A DNA stretch of 22,081 nucleotides, from the NCBI GenBank assembly GCA_964617065.1, contig CAZTVM010000020.1:1-22081 (forward strand), given 5' to 3'. The translations under genes and the position numbers were made by a program. Each line of letters starts with the position of its first letter. Within the stretch, counting starts at the first letter, position 1. The notes beneath the pieces are model-generated. The model was not told the DNA's origin, searched no databases, and saw only the letters and a program-made list of their open reading frames with translations. Shown here piece after piece: positions 1 to 7,547 of this stretch. This DNA is from JAVBNU01 sp964617065 (lineage in GTDB: Bacteria; Cyanobacteriota; Vampirovibrionia; Gastranaerophilales; Gastranaerophilaceae).

Positions 1-1814
1 TAGTATTCCACGATAAAGTCGATGGCAAGATAACTCTGGATTTGGTAAATGTAAAACTCGGTGACGCCATTAAAATGATTACGCAAATGTCAGAGCTGAC
101 TTATGTAGTAGAAAATGATACAGTGTTGGTAATGCCTAATGATGTCAGTAACAAGCTCGATATTACTAAACAAAATTTGAGCATTATTCCTCTGAAATAC
201 CTTGATTCTACAAGTGCTGCTGATTTTTTGAATGCAAATGTATTTAGAAAAAACAGACCCGGACTTTCTAACTCTAATGTCGCAACTAGCAATCCAATAA
301 AAAACGAACTGTTATTGTTCGGCACTGAAAACGATTTCAAATTAGCTCAAAAAGTTATTGCTAAAATCGACGTGAAACCACATGTATCAACTTATAAAGT
401 AAATCATACTACCCCAAAAGAAATGGCTACTATGATATGCGAAACATTGTTTCAATTTGATGAACAATTGCAACAACAAAAAACAGGCGTTTCGAGTAGT
501 TCTAATAATGAGAGCGATAGCGAAGAAAATTTAAAGGCAGCATGGAAAGAAGAAGTTACTTTAGGTGGCGCCTATAAAGCATGTACAATTCGATATGATA
601 ATGTACAACAGTCTAGTGGAGGAGGCGCAGGTCGTAGTGCTTCAGATGCAATAAAAGACGGTAAATTGTACAGTTTGAGTGCTGCTTCTATGACTATCTC
701 TTATTTGCCTTCAATCGGGAACATTGAAGTAGTCGGTGGCACAGAAGAACAAATACAATTGATAAGCGATTTTATTGCGCACAATGATAGAAAACAGCCT
801 CAAGCCTACATTGAAATGTCAATAGTTGAGTTAGGCGAAAATGGCTCTAAAGAATTTAATAACACTTGGAATATTTATTCAAATTTTTTCACAGGCTCAA
901 TCGGTGGGGACGGTATTCAAACAGCTTCGGGCTATCCTATTTTCTGGAAATCAGTTAATAATTTGACGAATTATTCAGATTTGGATTTTGGTAGTTACGT
1001 AAGAGGTGTCGTTTTGCAAAATCCGATGGATACCGTAAACGCTAATGCTGAATGGGCAGCGTATGAACTCGAAAAATCACTGTTTCAACCATCTACTACT
1101 ACTACAGTTGTTAATGGTCAAGCTGTAACGACAACAGACTGGTCAGGCATGCCTAAGCCCCCAATCCCGTCAATCAGCTTAGACAATGCCTCGTATAGAT
1201 ACGCTCAACCTTCTGCAATTACGCAGAATTTGCACTACGTAATCCAAAACGGCAAAGGCCGTGTGCTGTCTAATCCAAAAATAGTCGTCACTAACGGCAA
1301 AAAATCAACAATTGATTTGAGCTCAGATTACGTTAAATCAGTAAAAAGTGAAGTCTTGCAAAGTCAATTTATGGTCGGAGGAGGCACTCAAAAAACGTAT
1401 ACTATCGGCAACGATAACGGTATGAAAATAGAAATAATACCATTCATCAGTCCAGATGGTTATGTTTCACTTAATTTAAAACCAGACTATGCAACTATTT
1501 CAGAAAAAATCTATGCACCTAACAGTGACGGCGTTTCAGAGTTGCAAGCAACTTTGCTTAAAAGAAGAAATCTTGAATTAAGTAATGTGCGAATAAAAGA
1601 CGGTGAAACATTAGTAATCGGCGGTTTAGTTCAAGAAGCTGAAACAAAAACAGTTTCCAAAACACCAATTCTCGGCGATTTACCAGTAATAGGCATGCTG
1701 TTCAGAAACTCTGCGACTAGCAACGAAAAACAAGAACTCGTAATATTAATAACACCTAGAATTATTAAAGACAACGAAGATGTTGTGGAAGCTGCCGGAA
1801 CAACTAATCTGTAA
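1..1814 (+). CDS. Secretin (PilQ/GspD family), 5' end missing
   Basis: Outer-membrane secretin, the ring channel through which a type IV pilus or type II-like secretion fibre leaves the cell. The reading frame is open to the window edge (first whole codon at base 3), so the start and signal peptide lie outside; 603 residues are visible. A TTG at 42 is internal. The first ~50 residues look like an STN/N0 domain (TLDLVNVKLGDAI). N1/N2-type repeats follow, for example around ELLLFGTENDFKLAQKVI and IEVVGGTEEQIQLISDFI, with low-complexity Ser/Asn and Gly/Ser loops between them. The C-terminal quarter is the secretin beta-barrel with the family signature LGDLPVIGMLF (visible residues 557-567) and the ending ELVILITPRII. 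The ATPase gene begins 27 bp downstream and the platform gene follows, so the three form one machine. The sequence does not decide between pilus and type II secretion; no pilin gene is visible. Confidence 0.9.
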   Translation, partial: VFHDKVDGKITLDLVNVKLGDAIKMITQMSELTYVVENDTVLVMPNDVSNKLDITKQNLSIIPLKYLDSTSAADFLNANVFRKNRPGLSNSNVATSNPIKNELLLFGTENDFKLAQKVIAKIDVKPHVSTYKVNHTTPKEMATMICETLFQFDEQLQQQKTGVSSSSNNESDSEENLKAAWKEEVTLGGAYKACTIRYDNVQQSSGGGAGRSASDAIKDGKLYSLSAASMTISYLPSIGNIEVVGGTEEQIQLISDFIAHNDRKQPQAYIEMSIVELGENGSKEFNNTWNIYSNFFTGSIGGDGIQTASGYPIFWKSVNNLTNYSDLDFGSYVRGVVLQNPMDTVNANAEWAAYELEKSLFQPSTTTTVVNGQAVTTTDWSGMPKPPIPSISLDNASYRYAQPSAITQNLHYVIQNGKGRVLSNPKIVVTNGKKSTIDLSSDYVKSVKSEVLQSQFMVGGGTQKTYTIGNDNGMKIEIIPFISPDGYVSLNLKPDYATISEKIYAPNSDGVSELQATLLKRRNLELSNVRIKDGETLVIGGLVQEAETKTVSKTPILGDLPVIGMLFRNSATSNEKQELVILITPRIIKDNEDVVEAAGTTNL

Positions 1815-1841
1815 TGTATAATCGAATGTAAAGAAGTATCA

Positions 1842-4100
1842 ATGTCTAAAGAATTACTAAGTAAATTAAAAAATAAAATCAATGAAAATGTAGCTAACAA
1901 GTTTAGTTTAACAGACTTAACTAAGTATCATTTCGTCCCTATAGACATGAAAAAGGATACGCTTTATATCGCAGTTACTGAGAATTTCTCGCAAGATAGA
2001 GCATTCTCGTTTATATCAACAAAAATAACCATTAATATCAAAGTTATAGAACTGGAACTTGCAGAATTTAATGATTTTTTGGAATATTACACACAAAGAT
2101 ATTGCTCTCAAGTAGAGACAATCAAAAGCAAAAAATCGCTAAAAGAACAAGCAAAAAATATATCCACTGACAATAAAACTCAACTAGGGCAACTTCTGCT
2201 GATTCATGAATTGATAAATCAGGAACAACTGGATAATGCTGTAAAATACGCAGAAGAACAAAAAATTCTGCTAGGTGCAGCTCTTGTAAAATTAGGATAT
2301 ACGACAACACTACAACTCCAAGAATTACTGCAAGAACAAAAAAAAATAAAACAAAAATTAACAAGCAAAAATTCAACAGGAAGAAAACGCATAGGCGATA
2401 TTCTGATAGAGCGAGGAATGATAGACGAAAATAAGCTCAATTTAGCGCTGCAAGAATCAAAAATAGATAATTCGCCAGTCGGTTCAGCACTCGTAAAATT
2501 AGGATTTATTACTATAGACCAGTTAAAAGAAATATTGTCAGAACAGCAAGGTACAGAGGTTCTTACCTCCTCAGAGCTTCGATTAGATCCAAAATTAATA
2601 AAAGCATTACCTGAAGACTTTATTCGACAAAATTTTGTTGTACCGATAAGCAGCGATGGGCAGATACTGGTTGTAGGGATGGTACATCCAGACAACAAAA
2701 GAGTTTTGAACGATATAATATATCTGACAGGACAAAAAGTGCGTGCAAAAATAATTACGCATATGGAATTTGAGTCATGCCTGCAAACGTATTACAACGA
2801 AGCCACTAAAGAAACCGACTCTTTAATGAGACGAATGAAAAAAGAAACGGCTGAACTAGAGTATGAAGAAACATTATTTGAACAAGTCGAACGAGAATTG
2901 CAGGACGAAACAGGTCTGGTCGCTAAGTTTGCAAATAAAATTATCACAGATGCAATAGACACAAAAGTCAGTGACATACATATTGAACCACGTTTGAAAG
3001 GCTACGTAGTACGTTACCGCAAAGACGGTATTTTACGTGAAATGTTTGAACTTCCACCTAAGACAGAACAGTCTATCATTACTCGATTTAAAGTCCTTTC
3101 TCGAATGAATATTGCAGAACACAGACGAGCACAAGACGGAACGTTTACGCTGAAATACGGCGGTAAAGAATACGATTTTCGTCTGAATACTATTCCAGTC
3201 AGTGGCAAAGAAAAAATGGTAATCCGTATTCTAGCGCCTGCAGTTAGTTTAAATGCAGCAGACAAGGAAATTAAACTTATAGGCGGCTCTACAGAAGATG
3301 TCGCAAAAATAAAAAAAATGATAGCGACTCCAAACGGAATTATTCTAGCTACTGGTCCGACAGGTAGTGGTAAAACTACTACGCTATATTCCATTCTAAA
3401 ATCATTGAACGATGAAAAGGTTAATATAACAACAATTGAAGATCCTGTAGAAATAAAGATTGATGGTATTAACCAGTCACAAGTGAACGTGAAAGCAGGA
3501 ATTACGTTTGCCAATTGCATGCGTGCAATATTACGTCAGGATCCTGATATTATTCTAGTCGGCGAAATCAGAGACTTTGAAACATTAGAAACAGCTATTT
3601 CAGCAGCACTGACAGGTCACATGGTATTAAGTACCATTCACACAAATTCAGCAGCTGCTACTATTTCACGCTTAATAGAAATGGGCGCAAAAGAATATCT
3701 TGTCGCTTCTACAATAACAGGTGTTATCGCCCAACGACTCGTTAGACGTTTATGTCCACTATGTAAGGTGAAAGTAAAACCTACAGAAGATGAGGCCCGA
3801 AACGTAGTTTTAGGTGAAGAAGAAATCGCTAAATTTATGCAACGTGATATTTATAAGCCCGCCGGCTGCGTAAATTGTAATTTCGACGGTTACGCAGGAC
3901 GTTTAGGTATTTACGAAATTTTGGCAATGAACAAAGAATTAAAAAAACTAATCGCTGATGGTGTGCATGATTTGAAAATAGAAGAAGTCGCAATTAGTAT
4001 GGGTATGAAAACGCTTCAACAATCCTGCTTGAACCAAATACTTAGAGGTGAAACTTCTATTAGTGAATTTATAAGAGTTCTTGGACCGGTTGTCGATTAA
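1842..4100 (+). CDS. pilB: Type IV pilus/type II secretion assembly ATPase (PilB/GspE) with tandem MshEN-like modules
   Basis: Cytoplasmic hexameric ATPase that powers fibre assembly with the platform protein encoded next. The C-terminal ATPase has Walker A GPTGSGKTT (505-513), a Walker B/Asp-box region DPDIILVGEIRD (567-578), and a zinc-binding tetracysteine C638-x2-C641 and C676-x2-C679, all as in PilB/GspE. The N-terminal half is long. A degenerate N1E-like segment (about 15-90) is followed by two MshEN-like modules. The first is at 115-165 (LGQLLLIHELI, then LLGAALVKLG). The second is at 184-235 (RIGDILIERGMID, then PVGSALVKLGFI) and keeps the Arg-x-Gly start typical of c-di-GMP-binding MshEN. 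A second N1E-like segment (about 245-325) precedes the ATPase. At 752 aa it is longer than many PilB proteins because of the extra module. PilB is preferred over GspE, but they are hard to separate without pilin genes. Confidence 0.93.
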   Translation: MSKELLSKLKNKINENVANKFSLTDLTKYHFVPIDMKKDTLYIAVTENFSQDRAFSFISTKITINIKVIELELAEFNDFLEYYTQRYCSQVETIKSKKSLKEQAKNISTDNKTQLGQLLLIHELINQEQLDNAVKYAEEQKILLGAALVKLGYTTTLQLQELLQEQKKIKQKLTSKNSTGRKRIGDILIERGMIDENKLNLALQESKIDNSPVGSALVKLGFITIDQLKEILSEQQGTEVLTSSELRLDPKLIKALPEDFIRQNFVVPISSDGQILVVGMVHPDNKRVLNDIIYLTGQKVRAKIITHMEFESCLQTYYNEATKETDSLMRRMKKETAELEYEETLFEQVERELQDETGLVAKFANKIITDAIDTKVSDIHIEPRLKGYVVRYRKDGILREMFELPPKTEQSIITRFKVLSRMNIAEHRRAQDGTFTLKYGGKEYDFRLNTIPVSGKEKMVIRILAPAVSLNAADKEIKLIGGSTEDVAKIKKMIATPNGIILATGPTGSGKTTTLYSILKSLNDEKVNITTIEDPVEIKIDGINQSQVNVKAGITFANCMRAILRQDPDIILVGEIRDFETLETAISAALTGHMVLSTIHTNSAAATISRLIEMGAKEYLVASTITGVIAQRLVRRLCPLCKVKVKPTEDEARNVVLGEEEIAKFMQRDIYKPAGCVNCNFDGYAGRLGIYEILAMNKELKKLIADGVHDLKIEEVAISMGMKTLQQSCLNQILRGETSISEFIRVLGPVVD

Positions 4101-4111
4101 AGAGGTTATGA

Positions 4112-5308
4112 ATGGGGTATTATCGTTATAGTGCAAATAAAAAAAGAAGTCGCAAAGTTGACAAAGGCGTTATAGAAGCCAAAAATCAACGTGAAGCACT
4201 CGTGAAGCTTAAAAAACAGGGGTTTATTAATATTCATTTACAAGTCAGCAAAAACGGAGCTGATAATAGTGTAAAGCCGCTATCTCTAAAAGAAAAAATA
4301 GACTTTACTCAAACCTTTCAAACTTTACATCAATCTGGCATACCTATTATTGAAAGCTTAGTTTTTATTGGTAATGATTCTACATCTAAAAGAATTCGAA
4401 CTATCGCTACTTCTTTGCGACAAGAAATTATGGAAGGTGCCACTTTTGCAGGCACTATTGCTAAATATACGAATATATTTGATAAAATATACATCGGACT
4501 AGTTAAAGCAGGAGAAGATTCAGGTGAAATGGATAAAACGCTTGGTCGTTTATCAGCTTTGCTAAAAAAGCAATCTGCTGTTAAAAATAAAGTTATTGGT
4601 GCGTTGCTTTACCCTGTATTCGTAATTATTCTTGCTATTATCATTGTTTTGGTAATGGTTACTTTTGTATTCCCTGAATTCGCAAAAACATTCGCTCAAA
4701 CAGGTCGAGAATTACCGGCTATTACTCAGGCATGTATAACCTTAGGCACTTCTATACAAGATTATTGGTATTTGTACATCTCAGGTGCAGCGATTGCAGT
4801 TTATTTAATGATAAAATCTGTATCATGGGGACCTTCAAGAGCATTTTTAGATAAACTCGCACTAAAGGTGCCGCTGATAAATAATTTAATATTAAAATCA
4901 GATTTTTCAAACTTTTTGACAGTATTGTTAGTTGCATACAACGCTGGTATCCCCATCGTAGACTGTGTATATTTGGCAAACCTTACCATAACAAATGGGG
5001 TCATTCATGCAGCATTGAATAACGCAAACCTAAAAGTTCAACAAGGTGCACAACTATCAGTAGCACTAAAATCAGTCGAAATAATACCTAATATGATTAC
5101 ATTCATGATTTCGACAGGTGAACAGTCAGGTAGATTGAATGATTTGCTAGAAAATGCAGTTTATTTTATTGATGAAGAATTGGACAAAGCTGTAGATATA
5201 GTCACCAAAATGATGGAACCACTTTTAATCGTAGTCATTGGCTTTATAGTTTTGTTTATGGCACTAGCCTTTTACCTACCGCTGTTCGGTTTATCGCAAG
5301 GAATGTAG
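4112..5308 (+). CDS. pilC: Inner-membrane platform protein (PilC/GspF)
   Basis: Polytopic inner-membrane platform on which the assembly ATPase acts. It has a short cytoplasmic N-terminal segment typical of the family (YRYSANKK, then VIEAKNQREALVKLKKQGF). Two T2SSF domains follow. The first, about residues 65-190, has GEDSGEM and ends in a long hydrophobic helix (VFVIILAIIIVLVMVTFVF). The second, about 265-395, has GEQSGRL and ends in LLIVVIGFIVLFMALAFYL. A further hydrophobic segment lies between them near 215-235. Length (398 aa) is normal. An ATG at 4108 is in another frame; the ATG at 4112 has AGAGG just upstream at 4101-4105 and is 11 bp from the ATPase stop, so translation is probably coupled. 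Confidence 0.93.
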   Translation: MGYYRYSANKKRSRKVDKGVIEAKNQREALVKLKKQGFINIHLQVSKNGADNSVKPLSLKEKIDFTQTFQTLHQSGIPIIESLVFIGNDSTSKRIRTIATSLRQEIMEGATFAGTIAKYTNIFDKIYIGLVKAGEDSGEMDKTLGRLSALLKKQSAVKNKVIGALLYPVFVIILAIIIVLVMVTFVFPEFAKTFAQTGRELPAITQACITLGTSIQDYWYLYISGAAIAVYLMIKSVSWGPSRAFLDKLALKVPLINNLILKSDFSNFLTVLLVAYNAGIPIVDCVYLANLTITNGVIHAALNNANLKVQQGAQLSVALKSVEIIPNMITFMISTGEQSGRLNDLLENAVYFIDEELDKAVDIVTKMMEPLLIVVIGFIVLFMALAFYLPLFGLSQGM

Positions 5309-5326
5309 TTAAAACAAGGATATTTT

Positions 5327-5617
5327 ATGGAAGAACAAGCTTTTGTGGAAAATGAATTTGAATCAGGTCTATGGTCTGAAAAAGTTTTAATAGTAACTAA
5401 AGACTATGAAATTCAGGGCTACGTATTTTTACCTAAAATAGGCAAACAAAATCGCATACTTTCTGATATACTTAATAGCAGCAGAAGATTTATTGCCGTG
5501 AAAAATTGTGAGATAACGTATCGCAATCAGTCTAACCGCAGAAGCGAATTTCATAATTTTGTACAAATTAATTTGTATTCAATAATCTTACTGAGACCGC
5601 TGACTGAGGACGATTAA
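5327..5617 (+). CDS. Conserved-looking 96-aa protein, unknown function
   Basis: A small soluble protein with no signal peptide or membrane segment. The start is supported by AAGGA at 5316-5320, six bases before the ATG. The core reads as a beta-rich domain: a strand pattern around KVLIVTKDYEIQGYVFLP, a central RILSDILNSSRRFIAVKNCEI, and a final strand LYSIILLRPL. From memory this plan (strand, LSDxLN, Phe-x-Val/Pro, strand) resembles the short DUF6812-type family, but that is a weak recollection and not a homology result. It lies 18 bp after the platform gene and 5 bp before cytidine deaminase, so it is transcribed with the pilus/secretion genes, but nothing in it shows a role in that machine. 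Confidence 0.8.
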   Translation: MEEQAFVENEFESGLWSEKVLIVTKDYEIQGYVFLPKIGKQNRILSDILNSSRRFIAVKNCEITYRNQSNRRSEFHNFVQINLYSIILLRPLTEDD

Positions 5618-5622
5618 AATAA

Positions 5623-6045
5623 ATGAAAACAGCTAAAAATGAAGAAAATTTATGGATGATTAACCAAGCTCGCTCTGTAGCTCATAATGCTTATGCACCT
5701 TATTCAAACTTCCACGTAGGCGCTTGCGTTTTGTATGACAACGGAAACTATTTTTTGGGCTGCAATGTAGAAAATTCGAGCTACGGGCTTTCTCTTTGCG
5801 CTGAAAGAAATGCCCTTTCTACTGCGATTACATCTGGTGAAAAAGGAAAGCTTAAAGCAATTGCCATAGTAGGACTAGAAACTCGACACTGCCTACCTTG
5901 TGGTGCTTGCCGTCAATGGTTATACGAATTTTCAATTATTAGCAAGCAAAATATTAATATAATAGTTGAAAATGAAAACCCTGATACAGACAATCCCGTA
6001 ATCTACAGTATTTATGATTTACTGCCTAATGCGTTCACACTTTGA
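5623..6045 (+). CDS. cdd: Cytidine deaminase
   Basis: Zinc enzyme that deaminates cytidine and deoxycytidine to uridine and deoxyuridine in pyrimidine salvage; cytoplasmic. The 140-aa length fits the small homotetrameric class. Visible hallmarks are the substrate-binding region AYAPYSNFHVGACV (around residues 22-35), the zinc and catalytic motif C59-A-E61 with Glu61 as proton shuttle, and P92-C93-G-A-C96 giving the other two zinc cysteines. The start is 5 bp after the preceding gene's stop, with a GAGGA inside that gene at 5606-5610. Its 3' end overlaps a convergent gene on the other strand by 11 bp. Placement after pilus/secretion genes is probably just operon sharing. Confidence 0.95.
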   Translation: MKTAKNEENLWMINQARSVAHNAYAPYSNFHVGACVLYDNGNYFLGCNVENSSYGLSLCAERNALSTAITSGEKGKLKAIAIVGLETRHCLPCGACRQWLYEFSIISKQNINIIVENENPDTDNPVIYSIYDLLPNAFTL

Positions 6046-6328
6046 TAATAGCTTGTTCTAAATTTTCAAGTTCACTTTCTTCAGGTAATTCATCTTTTAT
6101 TTCAAAATTATTCTGCTTAACTTTTTCGTCTGGCTTAGAATTTTTGCGCAACATATCGGTACTCATCGCTAAAAGTTGTTCAGCAGAGACTGGAATAGAT
6201 GACTTTCTTTCAGGACTCGCCGAAGTAAAACCTAAAAGCTTGCCAAGATTCTTTGGTGGTACACTTTTTATTGTGTTACCACTATTTAGTGTAAGCCCCA
6301 TGAAATTACCGACATTTGCGTATGTCAT
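6035..6328 (-). CDS. Hypothetical 97-aa protein, acidic C-terminus
   Basis: Unrecognised small protein. The start is supported on the minus strand by AGAGGT followed by about seven bases and ATG (6326-6328). The N-terminal half is Gly/Asn/Ser-rich and polar; the C-terminal third is strongly acidic (DELPEESELENLEQAI) and could be helical. There is no signal peptide, membrane helix or known motif. It probably contains disorder. A longer frame on the plus strand over the same DNA has no ribosome binding site and a low-complexity hydrophobic ending, so I take this minus-strand frame as the real one. It converges on cytidine deaminase, and the two 3' ends overlap by 11 bp. The companion small gene 6499-6663 lies upstream in the same direction, but a terminator stands between them. 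Confidence 0.65.
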   Translation of the reverse strand: MTYANVGNFMGLTLNSGNTIKSVPPKNLGKLLGFTSASPERKSSIPVSAEQLLAMSTDMLRKNSKPDEKVKQNNFEIKDELPEESELENLEQAIIKV

Positions 6329-6443
6329 TAATATACCTCTATTACGTGCAAACTGCTCCCTTACATTAATAAAGACTATTTCAGGTCTAAAATTGCTTTT
6401 TTTTAGTGATATATTAATTTTTTTTTACATTTTTAAACACAAA

Positions 6444-6473
6444 AACTGGCACTCAATAATTTAAGCACCAGTT
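6444..6473 (-). terminator. Rho-independent terminator of the 54-aa gene
   Basis: On the minus strand the transcript can form a 10-bp stem: AACTGGTGCT pairs with AGTGCCAGTT, including two G-U pairs, around a 10-base loop. A run of five T begins at the end of the stem. It lies 25 bp past the stop of the gene at 6499-6663. Read on the plus strand there is no T run after the stem, so it acts in the minus direction. Confidence 0.7.
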
Positions 6474-6498
6474 CAAAAATTTGCAATTATAATCTCAT

Positions 6499-6663
6499 TT
6501 AACTAAAAACAGCACTGATTTGTCGTGTTAAATCTGCTATCGTAATTCGTTTGTAGTCAACTCCAGAGGCATCTAAATCAATGTAAAAATCTCTGTCATT
6601 GTCTTTTCTCAATCGATTAGTTAACGAAACCATATTAGTCGCATAACTATTTTCTTTGAACAT
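6499..6663 (-). CDS. Small 54-aa protein, unknown function
   Basis: A short gene whose protein starts MFKENSYATNMVSLTNRL and ends ADLTRQISAVFS. It is supported by an ideal local context: AGAGGT four bases before the ATG (6661-6663), a plausible promoter upstream (6699-6726) and a strong terminator 25 bp past the stop. The middle (DFYIDLDASGVDYKRITIADL) looks like an ordered beta-strand and helix rather than random sequence. The protein is charged and soluble, with no cysteine, signal peptide or membrane segment. I do not recognise a family. Alternatives are a regulator or a phage/plasmid remnant protein; nothing seen favours either. Confidence 0.6.
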   Translation of the reverse strand: MFKENSYATNMVSLTNRLRKDNDRDFYIDLDASGVDYKRITIADLTRQISAVFS

Positions 6664-6698
6664 TTTTACCTCTTATATACTTTTCATCATTTACTACT

Positions 6699-6726
6699 TC
6701 TATAACAATAAAGTTTATTTTGTCAC
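6699..6726 (-). promoter_or_regulatory. Candidate sigma70-type promoter for the 54-aa gene
   Basis: On the minus strand GTGACA (6721-6726) and TATAGA (6699-6704) are separated by 16 bp and lie upstream of the AGAGGT ribosome binding site. The -35 matches consensus at five of six positions and the -10 at four of six. In DNA this AT-rich such matches can occur by chance. Confidence 0.35.
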
Positions 6727-6752
6727 CTTTATTTCTTAATTATACACTATTT

Positions 6753-6808
6753 ATTAAGATATGTAAACCATTTACGACTTTTCTTTTAGAAAAATTAAGA
6801 TATGTAAA
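6753..6808. repeat. Pair of 15-bp direct repeats in a divergent intergenic region
   Basis: ATTAAGATATGTAAA occurs at 6753-6767 and again at 6794-6808, 41 bp apart start to start, close to four helical turns. They sit between the divergent 54-aa gene and the HPr-domain gene. The spacing and position would suit paired regulator binding, but no regulator is identified and chance in AT-rich DNA is possible. Confidence 0.45.
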
Positions 6809-6896
6809 TTTTTTTAATAATAATAAAGTAATACGTGCAAAATTTTTTTTTTTGAACTTAAACTAGTATAGAAAGATAAAGAAGGGGTTGCCGAAA

Positions 6897-7547
6897 ATGT
6901 TAACAATAATGCCATTTTTAAATACGAATTCAATGAATTCAATCACAAATAATTACAAAAACAATTATAAAACTAAGAACAACAATATTTCATATTTGTC
7001 ACAACTTAATGCAGATACAGTCATGTTTAAAGGTGATAATTCAATTCGTAAAACAGTAGACAATGACGGAATGTTAACTTGTAAAAAAACTGTAACAGCT
7101 GGAGGCGAGTCAGGTTTGCACCAAAGACCTTCCTCTGATATTTTTGAAATGCACCGTATTTTCCCTGATGTAGAGATTTCACTCACGAATAAAAGCTCAG
7201 AAGACAGCACAATTGCCAATTCAGAAGATAATCCATTTTTCTCACCTATGGATATAGTTAGTATAGCTGCATTCCCCGGAGACGATGTTGAAGTAGCTGT
7301 AAAAGGTATTGACGGGGACGACGATTACGCAGAAGCAGTTTTAGGTGCTATTACGACTATCATTAAAAATCCTGACGACAGACCTGCAGACATGTCTGGA
7401 CTAATCAAAGACACATTAAAAAATGCAGGCAAATCTACTGACTCCATTCGTCAAGACGCAATGTCTAACGAAAAATACGCTAAATCTCTGAAACCATTTG
7501 CTAGACGAGACAGCATTATCAAAGAAGCTTTAGACGGATTATTCTAG
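6897..7547 (+). CDS. HPr-like phosphocarrier-domain protein with N-terminal extension
   Basis: A 216-aa protein containing a divergent HPr (PTS phosphocarrier) domain at about residues 58-155. It keeps G-L-H75-Q-R77-P, the HPr active-site histidine context, and S116-P-M-D-I-V-S, which aligns with the regulatory Ser46 segment KSIMGVMS of HPr. It then keeps AAFPGDDVEVAVKG and DYAEAVLGAITTII, matching the last strands and helix. The His-to-Ser distance is 41 residues, against 31 in HPr, because of an inserted Asp/Ser/Asn-rich loop. The first ~57 residues are Asn-rich and end in VMFKGDN; the C-terminal 60 are helical and charged. I chose the ATG at 6897 because GAAGGGG (6881-6887) is nine bases upstream; a TTG at 6888 directly abuts that site. 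No other PTS gene is in the window, so its phosphodonor is unknown. The HPr fold is inferred from motifs. Confidence 0.75.
   Translation: MLTIMPFLNTNSMNSITNNYKNNYKTKNNNISYLSQLNADTVMFKGDNSIRKTVDNDGMLTCKKTVTAGGESGLHQRPSSDIFEMHRIFPDVEISLTNKSSEDSTIANSEDNPFFSPMDIVSIAAFPGDDVEVAVKGIDGDDDYAEAVLGAITTIIKNPDDRPADMSGLIKDTLKNAGKSTDSIRQDAMSNEKYAKSLKPFARRDSIIKEALDGLF

Noticed and set aside
2219..3520. Minus-strand frames (159 and 168 aa) opposite the ATPase gene
   Set aside because: They are antisense shadows of strongly conserved PilB coding sequence, with Ser/Cys-rich nonsense products.
6042..6464. A 140-aa plus-strand frame after cytidine deaminase
   Set aside because: It has no ribosome binding site, a low-complexity Phe/Leu-rich end, and runs over the better supported minus-strand gene and terminator.
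6852..6872. TTGAAC (6852-6857) as a -35 box for the HPr-domain gene
   Set aside because: The only good -10-like box (TATAGA, 6867-6872) is just nine bases away, too close for a sigma70-type promoter.
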